From the NCBI GenBank assembly GCA_052093225.1, contig JBQDDG010000027.1, positions 1-46,242 on the forward strand: a stretch of DNA of 46,242 nucleotides. Reading direction: 5' to 3'. The DNA comes from JB111 sp052093225. GTDB taxonomy: Bacteria; Actinomycetota; Actinomycetes; Actinomycetales; Actinomycetaceae. Numbering within the stretch: the stretch's first letter is position 1; each line of letters begins with the position of its first letter. Shown piece by piece: positions 24,319 through 32,532 of the stretch. The position numbers and the translations under genes were made by a program. The notes beneath the pieces are model-generated. The model was not told where the DNA came from. It made no database searches and saw only the letters and a list, made by a program, of their open reading frames with translations.

Positions 24319-26094
24319 TCAGTCGAGCAGCGCCGTCGCCGTCGGCGAGTCGGTCGCGGACAGGGCGAGCTCCTCGAACTCGTTGACGCCGTCGAGCTCG
24401 GCGCCCATCGAGATGTTGGTGACGCGTTCGAGGATCACCTCGACGACGACGGGCACGCGGGACTCCTCCGCCATCGCCTGGGCCTTGGTGAACGCCGACT
24501 CGAGGTCGTCGGGGTCCGAGACCCGGATCGCCTTGCAGCCCAGGCCCTCGGCCACCTTGACGTGGTCGACGCCGTAGCCGCCGTGCTCGGTCGAGTTGAT
24601 GTTCTCGAAGGCGAGGGAGACGTGGTAGTCCATGTCGAACGCCCGCTGGGACTGCCGGATGAGGCCCAGGTAGGCGTTGTTGACGACCACGTGGACGTAG
24701 GGCAGGTGGTGCTGCGCCCCGACCGCCAGCTCCTCGAGCATGAACTGGAAGTCGTAGTCGCCCGAGAGCGCGACGACCTTCTTGTCCGGCACGCCGGTCG
24801 CCACCCCGAGGGCGGCGGGACCGGTCCAGCCGAGCGGGCCGGCCTGGCCCGCGTTGATCCAGTGGCGCGACGCGTAGGTGTGGAGGAACTGGGCGCCGGC
24901 GATCTGCGAGAGGCCGATCGTCGTCACGTAGACGGTGTCCCGGTCGAACGCCCGGTTCATCTCCTGGTAGACGCGCTGCGGCTTGATCGGGGTCTCGGGG
25001 AAGTTCGTCTTGCGCTGCAGCGTGCTCTTGCGCTGCTGCGAGTCGGCGACCCACGCGGCGTAGTCCGGGAGCGAGCCCGCGGCCTTCCGCTCCTTGGCCA
25101 CCTCGATCGCGGTCCTGAGGAACGCGCCGGCGTCGGAGGTGACGCCGTAGTCGGGCGCGAAGACACGACCGATCTGGGTCGGCTCGATGTCGACGTGGAC
25201 GAACGTGCGGCCCGCGCGGTAGACGCTCAGCCCACCGGTGTGGCGGTTGGCCCACCGGTTGCCGATGCCGATGACGAAGTCGGACTCGAGGAAGGTGGCG
25301 TTCGCGTAGCGGTGCGACGTCTGGATACCGGCCATGCCGGAGGACAGCGGGTGGTCGTCCGCGATGGCCCCCCAGCCCATGAGCGTGGAGATCACGGGGA
25401 TGCCGAGGGTCTCGGCGAGCTCGACGAGCTCCGCCTCGGCGCCCGCGTTGATGATCCCGCCGCCCGCCACGATGACCGGGCGCTGCGCGGCCAGCAGCAT
25501 GTCGAGCGACTTGACGACCTGCGCGCGCGTGGCTGCCGGTCGCAGCGGCGGCAGCGGCTCGTAGGTGTCCGGGTCGAACTCGATCTCGGTGAGCTGGACG
25601 TCGAGCGGGAGGTCGATGAGGACCGGACCGGGGCGGCCGGACCGCATGACCTGGAAGGCCTTGGCGAACACGCCGGGCACCTGGGCGGCCTCGAGGACGG
25701 TCTTCGCCATCTTCGTCACCGGCGCGGCGATCGAGGCGATGTCGACCGCCTGGAAGTCCTCCTTGTCGAGCTTGGCCACGGGCGCCTGCCCGGTGATGCA
25801 CAGGATCGGCACCGAGTCGGCCCACGCGGCGTACAGACCGGTGATCATGTCGGTGCCGGCGGGGCCGGAGGTGCCGATGCAGATGCCGATGTTGCCGTGC
25901 GCGGCGCGGCTGTAGCCGTCGGCCATGTGGGAGGCGCCCTCGACGTGACGGGCGAGCACGTGGCCGATGCCGCCGTGCTTGCGCATCGCGTCGTAGAACG
26001 GGTTGATGGCGGCGCCCGGCAGACCGAAGGTCTGCGTGGCGGACTCCTTCTCGAGGATGGCCACCGCGGCGTCGACCGCTCTCATCCGAGGCAT
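24319..26094 (-). CDS. gcl: Glyoxylate carboligase (tartronate-semialdehyde synthase)
   Basis: The 591-aa ThDP- and FAD-dependent enzyme condenses two glyoxylate molecules to tartronate semialdehyde plus CO2. The segment RHVEGASHMADGY has Val51 where most ThDP enzymes have the activating Glu; this is the known peculiarity of glyoxylate carboligase and supports the specific call over acetolactate synthase. A middle FAD-binding domain and the C-terminal ThDP/Mg motif GDYDFQFMLEELAVG...NNAYLGLI are present. ATG 26094 has AGAAGGAG upstream. The length equals the E. coli enzyme within two residues. It is last in hyi-glxR-gcl and receives glyoxylate from allantoin breakdown. Confidence 0.96.
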   Translation of the reverse strand: MPRMRAVDAAVAILEKESATQTFGLPGAAINPFYDAMRKHGGIGHVLARHVEGASHMADGYSRAAHGNIGICIGTSGPAGTDMITGLYAAWADSVPILCITGQAPVAKLDKEDFQAVDIASIAAPVTKMAKTVLEAAQVPGVFAKAFQVMRSGRPGPVLIDLPLDVQLTEIEFDPDTYEPLPPLRPAATRAQVVKSLDMLLAAQRPVIVAGGGIINAGAEAELVELAETLGIPVISTLMGWGAIADDHPLSSGMAGIQTSHRYANATFLESDFVIGIGNRWANRHTGGLSVYRAGRTFVHVDIEPTQIGRVFAPDYGVTSDAGAFLRTAIEVAKERKAAGSLPDYAAWVADSQQRKSTLQRKTNFPETPIKPQRVYQEMNRAFDRDTVYVTTIGLSQIAGAQFLHTYASRHWINAGQAGPLGWTGPAALGVATGVPDKKVVALSGDYDFQFMLEELAVGAQHHLPYVHVVVNNAYLGLIRQSQRAFDMDYHVSLAFENINSTEHGGYGVDHVKVAEGLGCKAIRVSDPDDLESAFTKAQAMAEESRVPVVVEVILERVTNISMGAELDGVNEFEELALSATDSPTATALLD

Positions 26095-26119
26095 GTCGTT
26101 CTCCTTCTTCTGCTGGGGG

Positions 26120-26998
26120 TCAGTCGCGGCCGGACAGGCGGGCGATGGTCTGGAAGAGGCCGGAGTGGTCGAGCGACCCGTCACCCGAGGCCCGGGCGGC
26201 AGCCATCAGTTGGCCGACGAGCGCGCCGACCGGGGCGACGACACCCTCCTCGCGTGCGGCGGAGGTGAAGATGCCGAGGTCCTTGTGGTGCAGGTCGATC
26301 CGGAACCCGGGGTCGAAGGAGCGGTCGAGGATCTTCTGCGCCTTCTGGTCGAGCACCGCGGAACCGGCGAGGCCGCCGCCGAGGACCTCGATCGCGGCCT
26401 TCGTGTCCACGCCGTAGGCCTCGAGGAACACGACGGCCTCGGCGAGCAGGGCGATGTTGCCCGCGACGATCAGCTGGTTGGCGGCCTTGACGGTCTGGCC
26501 GGAGCCGGTGGGGCCGACGTGGACGATCGTCTTGCCGACGGCGTCGAGGATCGGCTTCGCGGCCTCGAAGTCCTCCGCCGAGCCGCCGACCATGATCGAC
26601 AGCGCGGCGTTCTTGGCGCCGGCCTCGCCGCCGGAGACGGGTGCGTCGAGGAGGCGGATGCCGTGCTCCCACGCCTGCTCGGCGAGCTCGGCCGTGACGT
26701 CGGGGCGGATGGAGGAGAAGTCGATGACGAGCGTGCCTTCGGACGCGTGGGCGTACACGCCGTCCTCGCCGGTGAGCACGTCGCGCACGTCCGGCGAGTC
26801 CGGGACCATCACGGCGACGACGTCGGCGTCCGTGACGGCCTCGGCCACCGAGGAGGCGGCGGTGCCTCCGGCCTCGACGAGGTCGGCGGTCTTCTCGGGC
26901 GAACGGTTGTAGCCCACGACGCTGTGGCCGGCGTTCTGGAGGTGGACGGCCATCGGGCTGCCCATGATGCCGAGGCCGATGAAGGCGATGGTGCTCAT
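26120..26998 (-). CDS. glxR: 2-hydroxy-3-oxopropionate (tartronate semialdehyde) reductase
   Basis: The 292-aa beta-hydroxyacid dehydrogenase reduces tartronate semialdehyde to D-glycerate. Its N-terminal motif is FIGLGIMGSPMA (GxGxxG), the substrate motif is DAPVSGGEAGA, and the catalytic lysine is Lys171 in GSGQTVKAANQL. KDLGIFTSAARE lies in the C-terminal helical domain. The length is standard. It starts 46 bp after hyi and ends 25 bp before gcl, so all three are one operon. It supplies the second step of the glycerate pathway. Confidence 0.95.
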   Translation of the reverse strand: MSTIAFIGLGIMGSPMAVHLQNAGHSVVGYNRSPEKTADLVEAGGTAASSVAEAVTDADVVAVMVPDSPDVRDVLTGEDGVYAHASEGTLVIDFSSIRPDVTAELAEQAWEHGIRLLDAPVSGGEAGAKNAALSIMVGGSAEDFEAAKPILDAVGKTIVHVGPTGSGQTVKAANQLIVAGNIALLAEAVVFLEAYGVDTKAAIEVLGGGLAGSAVLDQKAQKILDRSFDPGFRIDLHHKDLGIFTSAAREEGVVAPVGALVGQLMAAARASGDGSLDHSGLFQTIARLSGRD

Positions 26999-27044
26999 TC
27001 GGGTCCCCTTCTCGAGGTGGTGGTGGTCGGTCGGTGGTGGGCGG

Positions 27045-27857
27045 TCAGCGGCCGCGCTGCTCGCGCGGGAGCCAGGCGAACGGGTCGGCGTCGGCGCTCT
27101 TGTACTCCAGCCCCACGGGGCCGGTGTAGCCGGCGGCGCGGACGTCGTCGATCCAGCGGGCGATCGGAAGCTCGCCGGTGCCCGGCGCGCCGCGCCCGGG
27201 CGCGTCGGCGATCTGGGCGTGGGCGATGCGGTCGGCGAAGGCGGCGATCTCGGCGTCGACGTCCGCGCCGTTGACGGCGAGGTGGAAGACGTCGAGGAGC
27301 AGGCCGAGGTTGCTCGCCCCGTGCTCCTCGCGCACGCGGTCGAGGACGGCGACGACGTCGGCCGAGGTCTTCAACGGGTACCCCTCGGCCCCGGAGACGG
27401 GCTCGAGCAGGACGGTGCCGCCGATGCGGTCGACGGCGCGTGCGGCGAGCGCGAGGTTCTCGGCGGCCAGCTCGTCCTGCGCGGCCGGGTCCGTGCCCTC
27501 GACGCGCAGCCCGTACAGGGCGTTGAACGACCGGCAGCCGGTGCGCTCGCCGATCGCGGTGACGACGTCGAGGTTGGCGCGGAACTCCTCGGAACGCTGC
27601 GGCTGGGAGAGCAGGCCGCGCTCGCCGCCGGGCATGTCGCCGGCGGTGAAGTTGAGGCCGGTCAGCTGCACGCCGGCGTCGTCGATCGCCTTGACGAGCG
27701 CATCGATGTCCGCCTGGTCGGGCGTCGAGGTGGGCAACTGCCACCACAGCTCGATGCCGTCGAAGCCGGCGGCCCTCGCGGCGGCCGGACGCTCGAGGAG
27801 CGGGAGGTCGGTGAGCAGGATCGAGCAGTTCACGGTGTACGGGACGTCGTCGGCCAT
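27045..27857 (-). CDS. hyi: Hydroxypyruvate isomerase
   Basis: The 270-aa TIM-barrel protein of the AP-endonuclease-2/xylose-isomerase superfamily interconverts hydroxypyruvate and tartronate semialdehyde. It starts YTVNCSILLTDLPLLERP. GFDGIELWW, TGLNFTAGDMPGGERG, LLEPVS (metal-binding Glu) and GLLLDVFHL follow, with VGLEYK near the C-terminus. ATG 27857 has AAAAGGAA upstream. It is the first gene of hyi-glxR-gcl, driven by a well-formed promoter (TTGACC-18-TAACGT) with an operator of the GGAA-N6-TTCC type just downstream. Confidence 0.93.
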   Translation of the reverse strand: MADDVPYTVNCSILLTDLPLLERPAAARAAGFDGIELWWQLPTSTPDQADIDALVKAIDDAGVQLTGLNFTAGDMPGGERGLLSQPQRSEEFRANLDVVTAIGERTGCRSFNALYGLRVEGTDPAAQDELAAENLALAARAVDRIGGTVLLEPVSGAEGYPLKTSADVVAVLDRVREEHGASNLGLLLDVFHLAVNGADVDAEIAAFADRIAHAQIADAPGRGAPGTGELPIARWIDDVRAAGYTGPVGLEYKSADADPFAWLPREQRGR

Positions 27858-27877
27858 CAGTTCCTTTTCCGCTTCGT

Positions 27878-27891
27878 GGATGTTTCATTCC
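27878..27891. promoter_or_regulatory. Operator A (GGAA-N6-TTCC type), hyi promoter
   Basis: The + strand reads GGATGTTTCATTCC, one mismatch from GGAA-N6-TTCC. It lies 11 bases downstream of the hyi -10 box, about +5 to +18, a position that would block transcription. An adjoining TTTCCAACATCAGG could extend the binding region over the start site. Confidence 0.55.
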
Positions 27892-27902
27892 TGATGTTGG
27901 AA

Positions 27903-27932
27903 ACGTTAGCAGCGTCGCGGCAGCGTGGTCAA
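27903..27932 (-). promoter_or_regulatory. hyi-glxR-gcl promoter
   Basis: On the minus strand the -35 is TTGACC (27932-27927) and the -10 is TAACGT (27908-27903), with an 18-bp spacer. Both match the actinobacterial housekeeping consensus. The predicted start is near 27896, about 39 bases before the ATG. Confidence 0.7.
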
Positions 27933-28040
27933 CCACTTCGGGGCAGCATCGGTCGCCCTGGTGGGTGGCACGTGCGCGGCGCTGGGCGGGGCACTCACGC
28001 GCGACGCCGCCCAACTCCACCTCTGCGCGCGAGGGGACTT

Positions 28041-28057
28041 CCCCGACGACGTCGGGG
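28041..28057 (-). terminator. Short CCCCGAC hairpin after the CitE-like gene
   Basis: Seven-base perfect arms CCCCGAC/GTCGGGG with a three-base loop, 114 bp downstream of the CitE-like gene's stop and upstream of the hyi promoter. A similar short hairpin follows the hydroxyisourate hydrolase gene (44326-44342). Confidence 0.45.
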
Positions 28058-28116
28058 CTCCACGGTCGCCGAGGTCGGGGCGGTCGGTCTCGTCACCGAG
28101 ATCCGCCCCGGCGCCG

Positions 28117-28180
28117 ACCGTCCTCCCGCTCGACCGGCCTGCCGCTTGACCGGCCTACTGCTTGAACTTGCTATTGCTTG
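28117..28180. repeat. Four degenerate 16-bp tandem repeats at the CitE-like gene's 3' end
   Basis: The units 28117-28132, 28133-28148, 28149-28164 and 28165-28180 share the pattern ACCGGCCTnCyGCTTG. The last unit contains the TAG stop and the two final codons of the CitE-like gene; similarity to the consensus is strongest in the second and third units. The period is not a multiple of three. Confidence 0.75.
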
Positions 28181-29436
28181 GCCGGCCGGCCCGCGAGCTC
28201 CTCGACGCGCGCCACCTCGACCCCGACCCCGCTCTCGATCTCCGCCAAGGAGATCGCGCCGCAGTCCACGCCACGGGCGAGGAACCACGCGAGTGCCCGC
28301 GCGGTGGCGGGCTCGTCCATCACCGCTCCACCGCCGGCGCCGAGGTAGTTCGCGAGCCGATCGGCGGCAGGGCGCAGCCCCTCGCGGTAGTAGGCGTAGG
28401 TGACGGCGAACCGGCCCGGGAGGTGGCCCGGATGCATGTCCCAGCCCTGGTGGTAGCCGCGCTCGAGCGATCGCCGCACGAGCCGGCCGTGGAGGGCCCA
28501 CGCCGCGCGCACCTGCTCCGCGTCGCCCACCGGCAGCACGTTGGTCGACCCGTCGGACAGGCGCACGCCGGTTCCCGCGGCGGCGACCTGCATGACGGCC
28601 TTGGCGTGGTCCGCCGCAGGGTGCTCCATCGACTGGTAGCGGGCAGAGATGCCCAGCGAGGCCGAGTAGTCGTAGGTCCCGTAGTGCAGGCCGGTCACCC
28701 GGCCCGCACCGGCACCGATCATCCGGCTCACGAGCGCGGTTCCGTCGGCGCCGAGAATCGCCTGGGGGGTCTCGACCTGAACCTCGAACCGCAGACGGCC
28801 GGCAGGCAGCGAGAGCGCCTCCTCGAGCGCGGCACAGGCCAGCACCATCGCCTCGACCTGCTCGACGGAGGTGACCTTGGGCAGGGTGACCACGAGCCCG
28901 TCCGGCAGCGGCCCGGAACCGGCGAGCTCGGTGAGGAAGAGGTCGAGCGTGCGCAGCCCACGGCGGCGGGTGGGCGCCTCGAAGCTCTTGAACCGGATCC
29001 CGACGAACGGCATCGACTCCCCCGCGTCGATGTCCTCGCGCACGGCACGCGCAGCGGCGACGGCGACGTCGTCCTCGGCATCGCCGTGGTCGCCGTAGCC
29101 GTCCTCGAGGTCGATCCGCAGGTCCTCGACCGGCTCCCGGGCGAGCTTGTCCTCCACGAGCGCGGCGACATCGTCGCGCAGGTCCGCACGCACGCCGACC
29201 GCCTCCAGCAGGGCGGGTGTGCCGCCGCCGGCGGCGACGATCGCGAGCGCCTCCCGGCCCCAGTCGCCGGCGAGACCGGCGGTGAAACGGTCCGCGGGCA
29301 CGTAGACCGTGTGGACGGGTTGGCGACTGCCGTCGTCGCCCGGGTAGCCGGCCGCGAGCGCCTCGTCCGGGCCGGACAACAGGTCCTCGATCCGTGCGGT
29401 CGTCCCGGCACCGAGGGACGGACGGTGGCTGCTCAT
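28171..29436 (-). CDS. CitE-like (HpcH/HpaI superfamily) lyase, DUF6986 type
   Basis: The 421-aa protein is much longer than CitE (about 290 aa). It has the superfamily's metal/acid motif in LRIDLEDGYGDHG (about residues 106-118), RFKSFEAP and LPKVTSVEQVE. FEVQVETPQAIL corresponds to the second acidic metal ligand, and GLHYGTYDYSASLGI and QGWDMHPGHLPGRFA follow. It is not a malate synthase A or G by length or motifs. It lies between the glyoxylate-using operon and the IclR regulator and has an operator 41 bp upstream of its start, so it is probably induced with purine breakdown. A lyase or aldolase acting on a glyoxylate-derived or malate-like substrate is possible, but no substrate can be assigned. 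GGAG precedes ATG 29436. Confidence 0.75.
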   Translation of the reverse strand: MSSHRPSLGAGTTARIEDLLSGPDEALAAGYPGDDGSRQPVHTVYVPADRFTAGLAGDWGREALAIVAAGGGTPALLEAVGVRADLRDDVAALVEDKLAREPVEDLRIDLEDGYGDHGDAEDDVAVAAARAVREDIDAGESMPFVGIRFKSFEAPTRRRGLRTLDLFLTELAGSGPLPDGLVVTLPKVTSVEQVEAMVLACAALEEALSLPAGRLRFEVQVETPQAILGADGTALVSRMIGAGAGRVTGLHYGTYDYSASLGISARYQSMEHPAADHAKAVMQVAAAGTGVRLSDGSTNVLPVGDAEQVRAAWALHGRLVRRSLERGYHQGWDMHPGHLPGRFAVTYAYYREGLRPAADRLANYLGAGGGAVMDEPATARALAWFLARGVDCGAISLAEIESGVGVEVARVEELAGRPAKQ

Positions 29437-29476
29437 GCGGTCGCTCCGATCATGGGGCTGGACAGTTCTGACATAT

Positions 29477-29490
29477 GGAAGAAAACTTCC
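29477..29490. promoter_or_regulatory. Operator B, between CitE-like gene and regulator
   Basis: Perfect GGAA-N6-TTCC (GGAAGAAAACTTCC) with outer T/A pair, so the palindrome spans TGGAAG...CTTCCA. It overlaps the putative -35 of the regulator gene and lies 41 bp upstream of the CitE-like start, consistent with autoregulation and shared control. Confidence 0.75.
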
Positions 29491-29516
29491 AAGATCCGTA
29501 CATCCGCGGGTAGAGT
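29487..29516 (+). promoter_or_regulatory. Candidate promoter of the IclR regulator gene
   Basis: TTCCAA (29487-29492), an 18-bp spacer and TAGAGT (29511-29516). The -35 is poor in itself and is part of operator B. A start near 29523 gives a leader of about 33 bases containing the GGGAG ribosome site. Confidence 0.45.
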
Positions 29517-29555
29517 TCGCGTAGCGTTCCCATCCGCACCGACCAGGGAGACATC

Positions 29556-30308
29556 ATGGCCAACGGTCCCGGCGTCCAGTCCGTCGACCGCGCGATCGAC
29601 CTGCTCGAGATCCTCGCGGACCTCGGGGGCGACGCCGCACTCACCGAGCTGGCGGCCGCCTCGGAGCTGCCCCTGCCCACGATCCACCGTCTCATGCGCA
29701 CGATGGTCGCCCGCGGCTACGCGCGCCAGCTGGCGTCGCGCAGGTACACGCTCGGGCCCCGGCTCATCCGCCTCGGCGAGAGCGCGGGACGCCAGCTCGG
29801 CGCCGGCGCGAAGCCGCACCTCGAACGCCTCGCGCGCGAGCTCGGCGAGAGCGCGAACCTCGCGATGATCGACCGCGACATGGCGGTGTACGTCGCTCAG
29901 GTCGCGTCCTCGCACTCGATGCGGATGTTCACCGAGGTCGGCCGCAGGGTCTTCTGCCACGCCACCGGCGTCGGGAAGATCGTCCTGTCCCAGCTGCCCG
30001 AGGAGACCGTCCGCGCGATCGTCGACCGGGTCGGCATGCCGCCGGCCACCGACCTGACGATCACGACGATCGACGACCTGCTCGCCGAGCTCGAGAAGAT
30101 CCGCGCACAGGGCTACGCCGTCGACGACGGGGAGCAGGAGATCGGAGTGCGCTGCTTCGCCGTGACGGTGCCGAACGCGCCCACCCCCTCCGCTCTGTCC
30201 ATCTCGGGTCCCGCAGCGCGAGTCACCTTCGAGCTCGGCGAGCGTGCGGTCCCGCTCCTGCACGAGGTCGCCGAGGGCGTCTCCACCGAGCTGATCCCGG
30301 TCGCCTGA
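29556..30308 (+). CDS. IclR-family transcriptional regulator (AllR-like)
   Basis: The 250-aa protein starts with the IclR winged helix (GVQSVDRAIDLLEIL; LTELAAASELPLPTIHRLMRTM, about 7-65). The effector domain follows (about 80-245; HATGVGKIVLSQLPEE, YAVDDGEQEIGVRCFAVTV), the region that binds small organic acids such as glyoxylate in relatives. GGGAGA precedes ATG 29556. It is the only transcription factor within the purine island, and palindromes of the same type occur at six promoters there, including its own. It is therefore the prime candidate to bind them (inference). Allantoin or glyoxylate would be the natural effector by analogy with E. coli AllR. Confidence 0.88.
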   Translation: MANGPGVQSVDRAIDLLEILADLGGDAALTELAAASELPLPTIHRLMRTMVARGYARQLASRRYTLGPRLIRLGESAGRQLGAGAKPHLERLARELGESANLAMIDRDMAVYVAQVASSHSMRMFTEVGRRVFCHATGVGKIVLSQLPEETVRAIVDRVGMPPATDLTITTIDDLLAELEKIRAQGYAVDDGEQEIGVRCFAVTVPNAPTPSALSISGPAARVTFELGERAVPLLHEVAEGVSTELIPVA

Positions 30309-30320
30309 GAGGCTGACCGG

Positions 30321-30773
30321 ATGACGAACGACACCGGCCTTCCTGACGCCCTCGCGGCGATCGAACGCGACCTCGCGGCGCTCCCGCCCGACGACCGGGT
30401 CCAGCTGCTCGTCGAGCTCGGGGACGACCTGCCGGACGTCGGCCCCGCCTACCGGGACCGGCCCGAGCTCCTCGAGGCGGTCCGCGAGTGCCAGGCGCCC
30501 GTGTACGTCCGAGCCGAGCTCGAGCCCACCGGCGACCACGCCGTGGTCCGGCTGCACATCTCCGCCCCGGCGCAGGCGCCGGTCACCCGGGGCTTCGCGG
30601 GCATCCTGCACGCCGGCCTCGACGGCGCCACCGCCCGCGAGGTGCTCGCAGTGCCCGCAGGCCTCGCCCACCGACTCTCCCTCGAGTCGGTGGTGAGCCC
30701 GCTGCGCCTGCGCGGGATGGACGGCATGCTCGCGCGGATCCAGCGACAGGTCACCGAAGCGCTCGGGGGCTGA
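30321..30773 (+). CDS. sufE: SufE-family sulfur acceptor protein
   Basis: The 150-aa protein accepts persulfide sulfur from a cysteine desulfurase for Fe-S assembly. It has the SufE/CsdE pattern: helical start, VQLLVELGDDLPDV, the acceptor cysteine Cys57 in VRECQAPVYV, TRGFAGILHAGLDGA and SPLRLRGMDGMLARI. The length is typical. ATG 30321 lies 12 bp after the regulator stop, so the two are probably co-transcribed. No sulfurtransferase or desulfurase gene adjoins it. The xanthine dehydrogenase of this island needs two [2Fe-2S] clusters and a sulfido-Mo, which would make the placement sensible (inference). Confidence 0.85.
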   Translation: MTNDTGLPDALAAIERDLAALPPDDRVQLLVELGDDLPDVGPAYRDRPELLEAVRECQAPVYVRAELEPTGDHAVVRLHISAPAQAPVTRGFAGILHAGLDGATAREVLAVPAGLAHRLSLESVVSPLRLRGMDGMLARIQRQVTEALGG

Positions 30774-30868
30774 CGCAGCGCAAGGTCTCGGCGCGGCACG
30801 GCCTCGGGCCGGGCACCTGCTCGAGGCAGGGACCCGACCCGTGGCCGCGCCGAAGGACCGGACGTCGA

Positions 30869-32488
30869 TCAACTCGAGGGAGCGTCCGTCCGGGACCACT
30901 CGGCGCCCGGGCGGCCGAGGGTCGGCGGCACGGCGTCGGAGTCCCGGTACCGGTCCGTCTCGGTGTCGAGCGCGGCCGCGGAGCCGGACCGTCGTCCGTG
31001 CCCGGCCCGGCGGCGCACGTTCCGCTCGGCCGCCGCCCGCGCCGTGTGCTCGGCGAGGCGCCGCTCGTCCAGCTGCGTGAAGTAGGCGGACCTGCGCTCC
31101 TGGACCTCGCCGGCGACATTGGCGCGCGCGGTCGCGCCGGCCGTGAAGACCGACGGATCCTTCGAACGTCCCCACCGGATCTCGTTGAAGAACAGGTTGA
31201 GGATCACCGCGACGATGGCGGCCGCGCTGATGCCCGAGTGGAAGATCATGCCGACCCACTCGGGGAAGTCGTCGTAGAAGGTCGGCATCGCGATGGGGAT
31301 GACGCCGAAGGCCAGCGAGGTCGCGACGAGGGTGAGGTTGAGGTTGCCGTCGTACTTCACCTTCGACAGGGTCCGGATGCCGGAGACCGCGACCGACCCG
31401 AACAGCACGATGCCGGCTCCGCCGAGGACCGGGTTGGGGATGGCCGCGACGACGCGGCCCAGCAGCGGCACGAGGCCGAACAGGACGAGCACGCCGCCAC
31501 CCGCGGCCACGGCGAACCTGCTCTTGATGCCCGTGATCGCGACGAGCCCGACGTTCTGCGAGAACGTCGTCACAGGGAACGTGTTGAGGACGGGGGCGAC
31601 GACGGTCGTGATCATGTCGGAGCGCAGACCGTCACCGACCCGTCGCGCATCGGCCTTCGTGTCGATGATCTCGCTGACGGCCAGGATGTCCGCCACCGTC
31701 TCGGTCATGGCGATGAAGATGACGACGGTCATCGAGATGATGGCGCCGACCTCGAACGTCGGCATCCCGAAGTGGAACGGCGAGGGCAGGGCCACGACGT
31801 CCCCCTCACCGATCGCCGAGAAGTCGGCCATGCCGATGGCGGCGGCGAAGGCCGTGCCGATCACGAGGCCGAGCAGGATCGAGAGCCGCGAGATCGTGCC
31901 GGAGGCGAAGCGGCTGAGGACGAGGATGACGAGCAGCGTGAACATCGCGAGACCGATGTTTCCCGCCGATCCCCAGTCGGGCTCCGTATCGGAGCTTCCC
32001 ATCATCCAGCCCGCCGCCACAGGGAAGAGCGAGACACCGATGACGGTGATGATCGTGCCGGTGACGACCGGGGGGAAGAAGCGCACGACCTGGGAGAAGA
32101 ACGGCGAGACGACAAGACCGATCGCACCGGCGACGAGGACGGAGCCGAAGATCGTCGTCACGCCCCCACCACCCGAGACGATCGCGACCATCGTCGAGAC
32201 GGAGACGAACGAGATCCCCTGGACGACCGGCAGCCGCGAACCGAAGAACGGTAGGCCCAACGTCTGGAGCAGGGTGCCGAGTCCGCTGACGAGCAGACCG
32301 GCGGAGATGAGGATGCCCTGGTCCGTCGCGCTGAGGCCGGCAGCCTGGCCGACGATGATCGGCGGGGCGACGATGCCGCCGAGCATCGTCATCACGTGCT
32401 GGAGGCCGTAGAGGATGGTCCGGCCGGGCGGGTAGGTCTCGTCCTCGGGCCGCTTGCCGACCTCGACGTCCGCAGTTGTCGTACTCAT
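30869..32488 (-). CDS. NCS2-family purine (urate/xanthine) permease
   Basis: The 539-aa nucleobase:cation symporter has 12-14 hydrophobic segments. The NAT signature is FSQNVGLVAITGIKSR (Q-N-x-G-x4-T), and the conserved helix-8 glutamate is in AMTETVADILAVSE. An unusually long, charged cytoplasmic tail of about 90 residues follows the last helix (WGRSKDPSVF onwards). Membership fits the urate/xanthine branch; exact specificity is not readable. GGAGCCCGGGAG precedes ATG 32488. It follows urate oxidase by 44 bp, so the two form an operon that imports and oxidises urate or xanthine. Confidence 0.9.
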   Translation of the reverse strand: MSTTTADVEVGKRPEDETYPPGRTILYGLQHVMTMLGGIVAPPIIVGQAAGLSATDQGILISAGLLVSGLGTLLQTLGLPFFGSRLPVVQGISFVSVSTMVAIVSGGGGVTTIFGSVLVAGAIGLVVSPFFSQVVRFFPPVVTGTIITVIGVSLFPVAAGWMMGSSDTEPDWGSAGNIGLAMFTLLVILVLSRFASGTISRLSILLGLVIGTAFAAAIGMADFSAIGEGDVVALPSPFHFGMPTFEVGAIISMTVVIFIAMTETVADILAVSEIIDTKADARRVGDGLRSDMITTVVAPVLNTFPVTTFSQNVGLVAITGIKSRFAVAAGGGVLVLFGLVPLLGRVVAAIPNPVLGGAGIVLFGSVAVSGIRTLSKVKYDGNLNLTLVATSLAFGVIPIAMPTFYDDFPEWVGMIFHSGISAAAIVAVILNLFFNEIRWGRSKDPSVFTAGATARANVAGEVQERRSAYFTQLDERRLAEHTARAAAERNVRRRAGHGRRSGSAAALDTETDRYRDSDAVPPTLGRPGAEWSRTDAPSS

Positions 32489-32532
32489 GTCTCCCGGGCT
32501 CCTTCGCTCAGGTGGGGATGCTGGGGGGCGGA

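Larger units (their letters stand above)
27858..28170. other. 313-bp intergenic region: hyi promoter, operator and repeats
   Basis: Apart from the separately listed promoter, operator, hairpin and 16-bp repeat, no ORF of interest is seen here. It separates the CitE-like gene from the co-directional hyi operon. Confidence 0.6.

Noticed and set aside
24319..26094. Acetolactate synthase large subunit
   Set aside because: Val51 in place of the catalytic Glu and the neighbours hyi and glxR identify glyoxylate carboligase.
28171..29436. Malate synthase
   Set aside because: It is expected in an allantoin locus, but the length (421 aa) and motifs fit the CitE-like HpcH/HpaI fold and not malate synthase A or G.
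30774..30868. Terminator between sufE and the permease gene
   Set aside because: Only five-base stems (for example CGGCC/GGCCG) are visible, which is not above chance at this GC content.
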